From: Planctomycetota bacterium
GTDB taxonomy: Bacteria > Planctomycetota > JAPUJT01
NCBI GenBank assembly: GCA_027296055.1
Contig: JAPUJT010000064.1
Span: 62,001-126,000 of the forward strand
Reading direction: 5' to 3'
Length of the DNA stretch: 64,000 bases
Position numbers and translations under genes: made by a program. Under the pieces are notes generated by a model. That model searched no databases, was not told where the DNA came from, and was given only the letters and a program-made list of their open reading frames with translations. Of the stretch, positions 53,637 through 62,529 are shown piece by piece (positions within the stretch are counted from its first letter, which is position 1; each line of letters opens with the position of its first letter).

Positions 53637-54416
53637 TCATGGAATGATAAGGGCGGTCGAGATGATCCCTTTGCGCTTGAGGTTTGACATTTCCTGCTTC
53701 GCTTCGCGGTAGTCCTTGAACTTTCCAAAGCAGACACGATAGAGGGGCTGTCCCGGGGATCCCACGGGCTGAACGCGCGGCTCCAGGCCGGCCGACCGGA
53801 TCGCCCTGGCGCTCCTGTCCGCGTTGTCCTTCACCCGAAACATCCCGGTCTGGATGGAGAAGTAACGCTCTCGATTTCGGGCCAGGACCCGTTCCGCCGC
53901 CGGGGCGGCGGTTGCGTCGGGGTATTTCTCGAGAATCTCACGCAGCCGTCCATCCGCTTCCTTCCACCGGCCGAGGCGTTGGGCGCAGAGTGCGCTCTGA
54001 AAGAGGATCTCGTCCGTGGGCACTCCCCCCGCGCCCCTGGCGGACAGGTAGGCCTTCTCTGCATCTTCGAATCTGTCTTGCTGTAGCAGGGCGTCGCCGA
54101 TAGCGAACGATGCCACGGCTTGCTCCGTGGGATCTCGGAAGGCGATCTTGGCCGATTCGAATCGCTCCCGCGCCAGGATCGGCTTTCCCTGGACGAGGAG
54201 ACAGCGTCCCTCGTAGTAGAGGGCCCAGGGGACCAACTGGGATGACGGATGGGCGTTGCGAAATCGCTCGAACTGCAACTGAGCGGCTGGAAAATCCTCA
54301 CGCAGGAACGCCTCTTCGGCATTGCTGAACTCGACGGGACGGGTCTGGTCGATGGGGCCAGGAGGAAGGATACAGCCGGCGAACAGGAGCAAGAGACCGA
54401 GCCTTCCGGCATTCAT
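53637..54416 (-). CDS. TPR-SPOR lipoprotein
   Basis: A 259-aa envelope protein from ATG 54416. A signal peptide with lipobox LLFAGC (C15) is followed by TPR-like repeats (about 35-160: AEEAFLREDFPAAQLQFERF, ALYYEGRCLLVQGKP, GDALLQQDRFEDAEKAYLSA). The C-terminal 75 residues form a SPOR domain (FSIQTGMFRVKDNADRSARAI, YRVCFGKFKDYREAKQEM) that binds denuded peptidoglycan at division sites. The architecture resembles CpoB/YbgF-like and RlpA-like division proteins. It is convergent with gyrA and divergent from hyuA across 62 nt. Confidence 0.82.
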   Translation of the reverse strand: MNAGRLGLLLLFAGCILPPGPIDQTRPVEFSNAEEAFLREDFPAAQLQFERFRNAHPSSQLVPWALYYEGRCLLVQGKPILARERFESAKIAFRDPTEQAVASFAIGDALLQQDRFEDAEKAYLSARGAGGVPTDEILFQSALCAQRLGRWKEADGRLREILEKYPDATAAPAAERVLARNRERYFSIQTGMFRVKDNADRSARAIRSAGLEPRVQPVGSPGQPLYRVCFGKFKDYREAKQEMSNLKRKGIISTALIIP

Positions 54417-54478
54417 GCCCTCATGATAACATGCCTCCGCAACGAGCGAGACCCAAAACGTGCAAGCAAGGACGGCCG

Positions 54479-56419
54479 ATGACCGATCGGTACGGGGTGG
54501 ACACCGGCGGGACCTATACCGATCTGGTGGGCTGGGTGGGCGGGCGACTGATTCGCAAGAAGGTCCCATCGACGCCGAAGGACCCGGGCCAGGCGGTCGT
54601 CTCGGCTTTAGGATCAGCGAAGGACAGGGAGGGTGAGCTGATCCACGGCTCGACCGTCGCCACGAACGCCTTGCTCGAGAGACGGGGAGTTCCGTGCGGC
54701 CTCGTCGTCACCGCCGGATTCGAGGACGTGATCGAGATAGGGCGGCAGGACCGACCCAACCTGTACGACCTGAAGGTGCGGCGATCGCCGCCCCTCGTCC
54801 CACGCGCAGCTCGGTTCGGTGTCAGGGAGCGCGTCACCGCACAAGGGGAGATTCTCCTGCCGGTCTCCGAGGATGACCTGGCCAAGGTAGGACAGAAGCT
54901 CCGAGAGCAGGGCGTCCGATCCGTAGCCGTCTGCTTTCTCCATTCCTACAGAAACCCCGAGAACGAACGGAAGGCCGCCGCCTTTCTGCGCTCGAGTGGG
55001 GACTTCTTCGTCGTCGCCTCATCTGACGTGCTGCCGGAATACCGGGAGGTGGAGCGATTCACCACGGCCACCGTCAGCGCCAGCATCACCCCGATCATGG
55101 CAGACTACGTCGATTCGCTTGAGAAGCAGATCTCTCCGCGCCTCTGGATCATGCATTCGGGCGGAGGAATCGTCCCCGCGGGGTCGGTCCGATCGGAAGC
55201 GGCCCGGACCGTCCTCTCGGGGCCGGCTGCCGGGGTCGTCGGAGGGCTTCGGGCAGCCCGCGCGGCGGGGTACGAACGGGCCATCACATTTGACATGGGG
55301 GGGACCTCCACCGACGTCGCCCTCTGCGACGGTGACCTGCCGATGACGAATCAGGTCCGTGTGGGGGATCTCCGCGTGACGCTCCCATCCATCGACATCG
55401 TCACGGTGGGGGCGGGAGGCGGCTCGATCGCCTGGGTGGATGCGGGCGGCGCTCTCCGTGTCGGCCCCAGAAGCGCCGGCGCGGATCCGGGGCCCGTGGC
55501 CTTCGGCAAGGGAGAGGAGATCACCGTAACCGATGCGAGTCTCTTCCTCGGTAGGGTGCAGAAGGGGGCCTTTCTCTCGGGAATGCTGCGGCTAGACTAC
55601 GAGCGCGTCGAAGCCAGCATGGCGCGCCTGGGGAAGAGAGTGAATCTGAACGTCCACGAGACGGCAGAAGGAGTCCTCGAGGTGGCTCGGGCCGAGGTCG
55701 GTCGCGCCCTGAGAAGAGTTTCGCTCGAGAGGGGACACGATCCCGCAGAGTTCGCCCTGGTCGCGTTCGGTGGGGCCGGGCCACTCCACGCACTCGAGGT
55801 GGCGCGAGACCTGGGATGCTCCATCGTTATCATACCGCCGGATCCCGGGCTGGTCTCGGCGATGGGTCTCCTCTGCTCGGACCACGTGGCCCACGCCTCG
55901 CAGACGGTGGTAGGCTCGGGACGAGAGCCCGATGACGTTTTCGCGGACATGGCGGAAAGGACAGCGGCGGATCTCGGCGGATCAAAGCCCGAAGACGTGC
56001 TCGAACGGTACTCGGATCTCCGCTACCGGGGGCAGTCGTACGAGATCACGGTCCCGTGGGGATCCGATCGCGCCGAACGATTCCATGAGGCGCACTCCCG
56101 CGCCTTCGGGACGTCGGATCGATCCCGTGACGTCCAGGAGGTCGCCCTGCGCCTCACGCGACGCCGCCTTGTTTCTCCCCCGGATATGGCCACGCCGTGG
56201 GTCGAGCCGCGTGAGTTGGAGCCCTCCGGCCTCCAGATCGAGGGTCGGTGGCGGCAAGTGACTGTCTACGAGCGGGAAGCGATGGCCGTCGGAAAGTTCC
56301 TGAATGGACCTGCCCTGATCACAGAGTACAGCTCGACGACGTACTTGCCCCCGGGGACGGTAGGCGCGGTCCATGAGAGCGGATCGATTGTCCTGCGCTG
56401 GAAGGGGGGAGGCGAATGA
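54479..56419 (+). CDS. hyuA: hydantoinase/oxoprolinase subunit A
   Basis: A 646-aa ATP-dependent amidohydrolase subunit of the hydantoinase/5-oxoprolinase/acetone carboxylase group. It has the nucleotide-binding start YGVDTGGTYTDLVGW, HGSTVATNALLERRG, ITFDMGGTSTDVALCDG and AFGGAGPLHALEVARDLG. The partner subunit B follows with a 4-nt ATGA overlap, as in hyuA-hyuB operons. The substrate (hydantoin, 5-oxoproline or similar) cannot be read. ATG 54479 is chosen because the protein begins MTDRYGVDTGG; an upstream in-frame ATG adds unrelated residues. Confidence 0.92.
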   Translation: MTDRYGVDTGGTYTDLVGWVGGRLIRKKVPSTPKDPGQAVVSALGSAKDREGELIHGSTVATNALLERRGVPCGLVVTAGFEDVIEIGRQDRPNLYDLKVRRSPPLVPRAARFGVRERVTAQGEILLPVSEDDLAKVGQKLREQGVRSVAVCFLHSYRNPENERKAAAFLRSSGDFFVVASSDVLPEYREVERFTTATVSASITPIMADYVDSLEKQISPRLWIMHSGGGIVPAGSVRSEAARTVLSGPAAGVVGGLRAARAAGYERAITFDMGGTSTDVALCDGDLPMTNQVRVGDLRVTLPSIDIVTVGAGGGSIAWVDAGGALRVGPRSAGADPGPVAFGKGEEITVTDASLFLGRVQKGAFLSGMLRLDYERVEASMARLGKRVNLNVHETAEGVLEVARAEVGRALRRVSLERGHDPAEFALVAFGGAGPLHALEVARDLGCSIVIIPPDPGLVSAMGLLCSDHVAHASQTVVGSGREPDDVFADMAERTAADLGGSKPEDVLERYSDLRYRGQSYEITVPWGSDRAERFHEAHSRAFGTSDRSRDVQEVALRLTRRRLVSPPDMATPWVEPRELEPSGLQIEGRWRQVTVYEREAMAVGKFLNGPALITEYSSTTYLPPGTVGAVHESGSIVLRWKGGGE

Positions 56420-57978
56420 GCCGCCCGGATCCCGTGAGGCTTCGCGTTTACGAGAATCTGTTCGCGGGCATCGCTGAAGAGATGGGAATCGCCCTCGCCC
56501 GCAGCGCCTTTTCCACGAACATCAAGGAACGTCTCGACCTCTCGTGCGCCGTCTTCGATCGCGAGGGAGAGATGCTGGCCCACGCGGCCCACATCCCCGT
56601 TCACCTCGGCTCCACACCCCTGTCGGTGCGCGCGGCGATCGAGAAGTTGGACCTGGGCCCGGGAGACATGGCTCTCCTGAACGATCCGTATGCGGGCGGG
56701 ACGCACCTGCCCGATCTGACGCTGGTCGCCCCCGTCTGGCGCGGCGAGGAGAAGATCTTCTACGTGGCGAACCGGGCCCATCACGCCGACGTGGGCGGGC
56801 CCGTTCCGGGCTCGATGGGACCCTCCCAGGACATCTTCGGCGAGGGGATCCGGATCCCACCGGTCCTCCTGTGGCGGGGAGGCGAGAGAGTGTCGGAGGT
56901 GTGGGATCTCCTCCTGGCCAACATGCGCCTCCCCGACGAGAGGAAGGGGGATCTCGATGCCCAGACGGCGGCGAACAGAACGGGAGAGCGTCGTCTCATC
57001 TCCTTGGTGGAGACGAGGGGCATCGAGGAGATCCAGACATACGGCCGTCACCTTCTGGATCATTCCGAGCGGTCCGTCGCCGAAGCGATTCGAGGAATCC
57101 CGGACGGGGAGTATCAGTTCGAGGACTTCCTCGACAATGATGGTCTCGGCTCCAGACCGATCCGCATCGCCGTCCGGATCCGGGTGTCCGGAGAAAAGAT
57201 GACGGTCGACTTCTCAGGAACCGACCCTCAGACGGAAGGGGGAATGAACGCCAACTACGCGATCACTCTCTCCGCCCTCTTCTATGTGATCCGGTGCATC
57301 GTTCCCTTCGAGATCCCGTCCAGCTCCGGCTGCCTGAGATCGGTGGAGCTGATCACGCCGGAGGGCAGCGTGGTGGCCGCCACCTACCCCGCCGGAGTCG
57401 CGGGGGGCAACGTGGAGACATCGCAGAGGATCGTCGACGTCCTTCTCGGGGCGCTCGCCCAGGCGGTACCTGAACGGGTCCCGGCCGCCGCCCAGGGGAC
57501 GATGAACAACCTGGCGATGGGAGGTTACGACCCCCACCGAGAGAGGCACTGGTCGTACTACGAGACGATTGGCGGAGGGATGGGCGCGGGGCCCGGTTGG
57601 GACGGGGAGAGCGGGATTCAGGTCCACATGACCAACACCCGCAACACGCCGATCGAGCACCTCGAGAACGAATACCCCGTCCGATGCACCAGTTACCGGA
57701 TCCGTCCGGAATCGGGAGGAAGAGGAGAGCGTCGCGGTGGGGACGGGATCATCAGGGAGATCGAATTCCTCGCCCCGACGCGCGTCACCCTGCTCTCGGA
57801 GCGGCGCTCGCGACAGCCGTACGGGCTCTCCGGTGGAGAACCCGGGGCCACGGGAGTCGACATCCTGATCCGGGGAGACCAGCTTCTCCCACTCCCTGCC
57901 AAGGGAAACTTCAGAGCGGAGAAAGGTGACATCCTCAAGATAGCGACTCCGGGCGGCGGCGGGTGGGGCAAGTCTTGA
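56416..57978 (+). CDS. hyuB: hydantoinase/oxoprolinase subunit B
   Basis: A 520-aa subunit with [58 protein letters not shown] and a glycine-rich C-terminal region ([15 protein letters not shown], ending GGGGWGKS), all characteristic of the HyuB family. It works with HyuA in ATP-driven opening of a cyclic imide or lactam ring. Its stop codon lies inside the -35 element of the promoter for the next gene, so transcription of the downstream gene starts at the end of this one. Confidence 0.93.
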   Translation: MSRPDPVRLRVYENLFAGIAEEMGIALARSAFSTNIKERLDLSCAVFDREGEMLAHAAHIPVHLGSTPLSVRAAIEKLDLGPGDMALLNDPYAGGTHLPDLTLVAPVWRGEEKIFYVANRAHHADVGGPVPGSMGPSQDIFGEGIRIPPVLLWRGGERVSEVWDLLLANMRLPDERKGDLDAQTAANRTGERRLISLVETRGIEEIQTYGRHLLDHSERSVAEAIRGIPDGEYQFEDFLDNDGLGSRPIRIAVRIRVSGEKMTVDFSGTDPQTEGGMNANYAITLSALFYVIRCIVPFEIPSSSGCLRSVELITPEGSVVAATYPAGVAGGNVETSQRIVDVLLGALAQAVPERVPAAAQGTMNNLAMGGYDPHRERHWSYYETIGGGMGAGPGWDGESGIQVHMTNTRNTPIEHLENEYPVRCTSYRIRPESGGRGERRGGDGIIREIEFLAPTRVTLLSERRSRQPYGLSGGEPGATGVDILIRGDQLLPLPAKGNFRAEKGDILKIATPGGGGWGKS

Positions 57979-58003
57979 CACTCATCCGGCTCCGGGCTAT
58001 CTT
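57975..58003 (+). promoter_or_regulatory. sigma70 promoter for the FBP aldolase/phosphatase
   Basis: TTGACA (perfect, overlapping the hyuB TGA), 17 nt, TATCTT, about 69 nt before the ATG at 58072. One of the best promoter matches in the window. Confidence 0.6.
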
Positions 58004-58071
58004 GCGAATAGAAGTCGCCATCGGCGACACCCACCGCAATACACACTGATCTGGGAAAGGCAGGGTACGAA

Positions 58072-59169
58072 ATGAAGGTCACCCTAAGTGTCATCAAGGC
58101 GGACATCGGAAGCATCGGCGGACACCTCAAGCCGAGCGCTATGCTGTTCGACAGGGTCCGAAGCTTCGTCGGGGAGCGGGCCAAGGGTCTCCTGATCGAT
58201 CACTACATCGGCTCCGCAGGAGATGACATCCACATCTTGATGACGCATACCAAAGGCGTCGACAACGAGGACGTGCACAAGCTCGCCTGGGATGCCTTCG
58301 TTGCCGGCACCGAGACGGCCAAGATTCAGGGCCTCTACGGAGCCGGACAGGATCTCCTCAAGGACGCCTTCTCCGGCAACGTGAGGGGTCTGGGTCCCGC
58401 GTCCGCCGAGATGGAGATCGAGGAGCGCCCCAACGAGCCTTTCCTCCTCTTTGCGGCGGACAAGACAGACCCGGGCGCCTTCAATCTTCCGCTATACCTT
58501 TCCTACTCCGACCCGATGTTTTGTCCCGGGCTAATGCTCGCCCCGAACATGAACAAGGGTTTCACCTATACGATCATGGATGTTTCCCACACCGAGGGAG
58601 ACCGGGTGATCGAGTTGAACTCCCCGGAAGACATCTACAACATCGCTTGCCTCCTACGCGACAACGAGCGGTTCGTGGTCGAGAGCATCCATTCGAGGAA
58701 CACCGGGGAGCAGTGTGTCTCCGTCTCCACCTCGCGTCTGCACAATATCGCGGGAAAGTACACCGGAAAGGATGATCCGGTGCTGCTGGCCCGGACCCAG
58801 GGTTACTTCCCGTCCACCGGAGAGGTTCTCCAACCCTATCAGATCGGGCACTTCGTCGGCGGGTTCATGCGTGGGAGCCACGTCGGACCCCTGATGCCGC
58901 TGAAGCTCAATACCGGGACCTCGTTCTTCGATGGCCCGCCGCTGATCACCGGCGCAGCTTTCTGCGTCCAGGACGGAAAGCTGACGGAGCCGGTCGATCT
59001 CTTCGAGCATCCCTTCTGGGATCACGTGAGGGACAACGTATCCAGGAAAGCCCTCGACATTCGCCGCCAGGGCTTCTCCGGGAGCGCGATGCTCCCCTTC
59101 AACGAGCTGGAGTACACGGGGATCGTGGAGAGGCTCGGTGTCCTCGACGAAAAGTTCAAGGTTCGTTAG
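58072..59169 (+). CDS. fbp: bifunctional fructose-1,6-bisphosphate aldolase/phosphatase
   Basis: A 365-aa archaeal-type (class V) enzyme that first condenses glyceraldehyde-3-P and dihydroxyacetone-P and then dephosphorylates the product, giving one-way gluconeogenesis. The metal-binding KADIGSIGGH (D11, H18) and SAGDD (D51, D52), the Schiff-base lysine K233 in GKYTGKDDPVLLARTQ with Y230, and GGFMRGSHVGPLMP fit the characterised archaeal proteins. It is typical of archaea and deeply branching, often autotrophic or thermophilic bacteria, and replaces FbaA plus Fbp. It starts at ATG 58072 after GGAAAGG and has its own promoter. Confidence 0.95.
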   Translation: MKVTLSVIKADIGSIGGHLKPSAMLFDRVRSFVGERAKGLLIDHYIGSAGDDIHILMTHTKGVDNEDVHKLAWDAFVAGTETAKIQGLYGAGQDLLKDAFSGNVRGLGPASAEMEIEERPNEPFLLFAADKTDPGAFNLPLYLSYSDPMFCPGLMLAPNMNKGFTYTIMDVSHTEGDRVIELNSPEDIYNIACLLRDNERFVVESIHSRNTGEQCVSVSTSRLHNIAGKYTGKDDPVLLARTQGYFPSTGEVLQPYQIGHFVGGFMRGSHVGPLMPLKLNTGTSFFDGPPLITGAAFCVQDGKLTEPVDLFEHPFWDHVRDNVSRKALDIRRQGFSGSAMLPFNELEYTGIVERLGVLDEKFKVR

Positions 59170-59184
59170 GAAGTCGATCTCTCG

Positions 59185-60369
59185 ATGATGGTCGCCCCCC
59201 TGCAAGGAGTCCGCGTCCTGGATACCTCCCGAGGCGTGGCAGGGTCCTATGCCTCTTGCCTCCTGGCGGATCTTGGCGCCGATGTCCTGAAGATCGAGGA
59301 CCCTGGAGTCGGGGATCCTCTGCGCGCAGAGCCCCCGTTCACGGAGGGGGGGGAGAGCGTTGCCTTCCTCGCCCTCAACAGGAACAAGCGAGGAATTACC
59401 CTTCAGCTCGGCAAGACGAGCGGGCGACGCATCTTCACCAAGCTTCTCGGAACACACGACGTGCTTGTTCACAACGCCCGCCCCGCTCTGCTCGGGGCTC
59501 TGGGGGCCGGCCGGGCGACCCTCCGGGAGATCCGGCCCCGAATGATCACCTGCTCGATCACCCCTTTCGGGACGAGCGGCCCCTATGCTGACACCTCCGG
59601 GCCGGAACTCGTCCTGGAGGCGATGGCCGGGCTCCTTCAGGGCTCGGCCGCCGTATGGACCACGCGTTCCGGTCCGAGCCTTCGGGCTGCCGAGATGTCG
59701 GCGGGTCTCTACGCTGCACTCGGCGTGACCTCGGCGCTCCATCATCCGGGAGAGGAGGGTCTGGATCTGGAAGTAAGTCAGTTCGAGAGTCTTGCCTCTT
59801 TCCTCAGCCCGTCGTTGCAGGCGTATTTCGCATCGGCCAAAGGTCCCCCCGACGGAGGTCAGGATCCGGCCTGGTCTCCTTCCGGCATTTTTCCCGCCAG
59901 CGACGCCTCTATCGCCGTGGTCGTCACGAGCGAGCAGGCATGGAAGCAGCTCTGTGCCGCCCTGGAGATGGAGCCCCTCGTCACCGACGAGCGGTTCCTG
60001 ACGCACGAGGATCGCTTGGCAAACCGGCCCGAGCTGACGAGGATACTGGAGGAGAAATTCAGCGACCGGACCGCTGCCGAATGGGTGGAAGACCTCAGCG
60101 ATCGAGGGATCGCGGCGAGCCGATGCGTGTCGATGAAGGAACTGGCCGATGACCCCCACCTCGCGTCGAGAGGTCATATCGCATCGGTGCCGGATACACT
60201 CCTCGGGGAAGTGCGGCTGGTGGGGAGCCCTGTGCGAGTCGGCGGGGTCCAGGGCAGAATCGCCCGCTCCGCACCGCTTCTCGGGGAGCACAACGGGGAA
60301 GTCCTCGGTCGGATGCTGGGCTACTCCAAATCGGAACTGAAGAGGCTACGCGGTGAGAAGATCATATAG
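59185..60369 (+). CDS. CaiB/BaiF family III CoA-transferase
   Basis: A 394-aa class III CoA-transferase: LQGVRVLDTSRGVAGSYASCLLADLGADVLKIEDP, LNRNKRGITLQL, ITPFGTSGPYAD. The catalytic aspartate of formyl-CoA:oxalate transferase sits in a V-D-V-S-x-x-D stretch; the corresponding stretch here is LDLEVSQFESL, so an acid is present but as Glu. Substrate is unknown; such enzymes move CoA between carboxylic acids. It starts at ATG 59185, 15 nt after the aldolase/phosphatase stop, and its end overlaps the next gene by 17 nt. Confidence 0.85.
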   Translation: MMVAPLQGVRVLDTSRGVAGSYASCLLADLGADVLKIEDPGVGDPLRAEPPFTEGGESVAFLALNRNKRGITLQLGKTSGRRIFTKLLGTHDVLVHNARPALLGALGAGRATLREIRPRMITCSITPFGTSGPYADTSGPELVLEAMAGLLQGSAAVWTTRSGPSLRAAEMSAGLYAALGVTSALHHPGEEGLDLEVSQFESLASFLSPSLQAYFASAKGPPDGGQDPAWSPSGIFPASDASIAVVVTSEQAWKQLCAALEMEPLVTDERFLTHEDRLANRPELTRILEEKFSDRTAAEWVEDLSDRGIAASRCVSMKELADDPHLASRGHIASVPDTLLGEVRLVGSPVRVGGVQGRIARSAPLLGEHNGEVLGRMLGYSKSELKRLRGEKII

Positions 60370-60754
60370 CCTTTTGATGGCGGCGATGGTCGCCGCCATC
60401 ATCTCTGTCGCCTGCGGTGGGCCGGACAAGCAGGACGATGACGACGATCAACCGAAGACCTCGCCGGTGGAGAGCGGGCATGACTACTGGCTTCAGAAGT
60501 TCGAGCCGTACATCACACCGGAGTTTCGAGCGGCCTTCCTGGCGGCGCCCGAAGATGAACTGATGGAGAAATTCGGGGAGGCGCTCCAGGAATTCCAGAC
60601 AAGGGAGTATGATCTGGAGCGGGTGAGAGCCAGGCTGACCCCGACGCAGATAGCCGAATACCGCCGCCTACCCGATCTGGCCGCCTCCCGCGAGTTTCTC
60701 GAAAAACATCTTGGAACATCCTGGCAAGGCCCCCCCGTGAGAAGAACCGACTAG
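60353..60754 (+). CDS. small putative lipoprotein
   Basis: A 133-aa protein starting at GTG 60353. Leader RRSYSLLMAAMVAAIISVAC with a probable lipidated C21, then an acidic linker (a run of five aspartates at residues about 28-32) and a helical, charged mature part (FEPYITPEFRAAFLAAPEDEL, RARLTPTQIAEYRRLPDL). Translation is probably coupled to the CoA-transferase gene. I do not recognise the family; the lipid anchor suggests an envelope protein. Confidence 0.65.
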   Translation: MRRSYSLLMAAMVAAIISVACGGPDKQDDDDDQPKTSPVESGHDYWLQKFEPYITPEFRAAFLAAPEDELMEKFGEALQEFQTREYDLERVRARLTPTQIAEYRRLPDLAASREFLEKHLGTSWQGPPVRRTD

Positions 60755-60771
60755 CGCTCGATGGGGCTCCC

Positions 60772-60799
60772 TTGCGCCTTATCGACCGGCCGATAGAAT
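60772..60799 (+). promoter_or_regulatory. candidate promoter for the ABC exporter operon
   Basis: TTGCGC, 16 nt, TAGAAT, about 54 nt before the GTG start at 60854. Moderate match; the 99-nt gap otherwise holds nothing. Confidence 0.35.
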
Positions 60800-60853
60800 C
60801 ATTCCGATCCTATCGTAGAACGAGACGGGAATGGTCCGCAGGGAGATTCTCCA

Positions 60854-61798
60854 GTGATCGAGGTAGATCGCCTCACGAAGATGTTCGGTCAGCAGGCCGC
60901 AGTACAAGACGCCTCATTCGAGGTGGAGAAGGGGGCTGTGCTCGGATTTCTCGGCCCGAACGGTGCGGGAAAATCGACGACGATGAGGATCTTGACGTGC
61001 TTCCTGCGACCGACTCTGGGAAGGGTGGTGGTCGGCGGCCACGACGTCACGAAGGACACCCTGGCGGTGCGACGGCTGATCGGCTACCTGCCCGAGAGCA
61101 ATCCGCTCTATCTCGAGATGAAGGTCGCTGAGTATCTGAAGTATCGAGCCGGCCTGAAGGGGGTCGAGTCCTCGAGGAGGAGAGCGATCGTGAGCGAGTT
61201 GATGGCGCGGTGCGGGCTTGCCGACGTGGAACGGAAAGTGATCGGAAACCTCTCCCGCGGCTTCCGGCAAAGAGTAGGTCTCGCCGATGCGCTGCTCCAC
61301 GATCCGCAGGTCCTGATCCTGGATGAGCCGACGGTCGGACTCGACCCGAATCAGATCAAGCAGGTTCGCGAGATGATCCGGGACCTGGCGGAGAAGCGCA
61401 CCGTCATCCTCTCGACGCACATCCTACAGGAGGTCGATGCGGTCTGCGATCAGGTGATCATCATCGACAAGGGCCGCATTGTCCTGAAGGACTCGCTGGA
61501 AGGCCTCCGCAAGGGCATCGCGGCTTCCGCCCGATGCCGGGTGGAGATCCGATCTTCGGGACGAGACGTGGCCGAGTCGCTTCGGTCCATCCCCGCGGTG
61601 GCCACGGTCGAGGAGCAGAGCGGAGACGAATTTTCCGTCTATCTCCTCGACGCCAAAGGCGGAGAGGATCTCCGGGAGGCGATCTACCGGAAGACAGTCG
61701 AACGGGGATGGACCCTCCGCGATCTGAGGATGCAGACGCGAAGTCTCGAGGACATCTTCGCCGAGATCACCTTAGGGAAGGCAGGGATGGGATCGTGA
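60854..61798 (+). CDS. ABC transporter ATPase (GldA/NosF-like)
   Basis: A 314-aa ABC ATPase starting at GTG 60854 (AGGGAGA upstream). It has Walker A GPNGAGKSTT, Q-loop region IGYLPESNPLY, the degenerate signature LSRGFRQRVGLA, Walker B LILDEPTVGLD and the H-loop ILSTHIL. A C-terminal domain of about 90 residues is the accessory domain of the GldA and drug-export class. With the next two genes it forms a GldA-GldF-GldG-like set. In Bacteroidota these serve gliding motility; in other phyla the role is unknown. Confidence 0.92.
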   Translation: MIEVDRLTKMFGQQAAVQDASFEVEKGAVLGFLGPNGAGKSTTMRILTCFLRPTLGRVVVGGHDVTKDTLAVRRLIGYLPESNPLYLEMKVAEYLKYRAGLKGVESSRRRAIVSELMARCGLADVERKVIGNLSRGFRQRVGLADALLHDPQVLILDEPTVGLDPNQIKQVREMIRDLAEKRTVILSTHILQEVDAVCDQVIIIDKGRIVLKDSLEGLRKGIAASARCRVEIRSSGRDVAESLRSIPAVATVEEQSGDEFSVYLLDAKGGEDLREAIYRKTVERGWTLRDLRMQTRSLEDIFAEITLGKAGMGS

Positions 61799-62520
61799 AC
61801 CGGGTCGGTATCCAGTTCAAGCGGGAGTTCTCGGCGTATTTCATGACGCCGATGGGCTTCGTCGTGATGACGATCGTCCTGCTGTTCGCCGGATTCTTCT
61901 TCACCCAGTGGGTGATCTTCTACCGGATCGGAACGTACCAGTTGATGATCCAGCCGCTGACGATGCTGAACTGGATCATCGGACCGGTGATAGCAATGCG
62001 GCTGATCGCTGAGGAGAAGAGGAGCGGCACCTTCGAGGCCCTGATGACGGCGCCCGTGAAGGAATGGGAGATCGTGCTGGCAAAGTATCTCGGTGCAATC
62101 TTCTTCTATGCCGTCCTGTACCTGCCGACACTCCTCTACCTCGTTATCCTTTTTCATTATGCGGACGAGCCCAAGGAGGCCAACCGACCGGAGATCCTCC
62201 TCACCCTGTCCGCGTACGCTGGCCTTCTTCTGTCCGGGTGGGCCTTCATCTCGATCGGACTGTTCGTATCCACGTTGACCCGGCACCAGATCGTCGCGGC
62301 GATCGTCACTTTCCTCGCTCTGATCGTCCTCTGGGCCCTCGGCTTCGCGGCACAGACGGTAGGCGGATGGCTCGGGAGCATTCTCCTCTACATCAACTTC
62401 TTCGATCATGTCGAATCCTTCGGCCGGGGAATCATCTCGACCAAGGACGTCTTCTATTTCCTCTCCCTGATCGGCTTCTTCCTATTCCTGAGCCATCTGA
62501 GCCTCGTCCAGAAAGGGTAG
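61795..62520 (+). CDS. ABC transporter permease (GldF-like)
   Basis: A 241-aa permease starting at GTG 61795 in a GTGA overlap with the ATPase gene. It has about six transmembrane helices and the ABC2-type interior segment RLIAEEKRSGTFEALMTAPVKEWEIVLAKYLGA, typical of the GldF/NatB/ABC-2 class. Hydrophobic segments occur at about 20-40, 60-75, 100-125, 145-165, 175-195 and 215-235. The frame continuing upstream to 61534 is an out-of-frame reading of the ATPase gene. Confidence 0.9.
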   Translation: MNRVGIQFKREFSAYFMTPMGFVVMTIVLLFAGFFFTQWVIFYRIGTYQLMIQPLTMLNWIIGPVIAMRLIAEEKRSGTFEALMTAPVKEWEIVLAKYLGAIFFYAVLYLPTLLYLVILFHYADEPKEANRPEILLTLSAYAGLLLSGWAFISIGLFVSTLTRHQIVAAIVTFLALIVLWALGFAAQTVGGWLGSILLYINFFDHVESFGRGIISTKDVFYFLSLIGFFLFLSHLSLVQKG

Positions 62521-62529
62521 AGAGCGACC

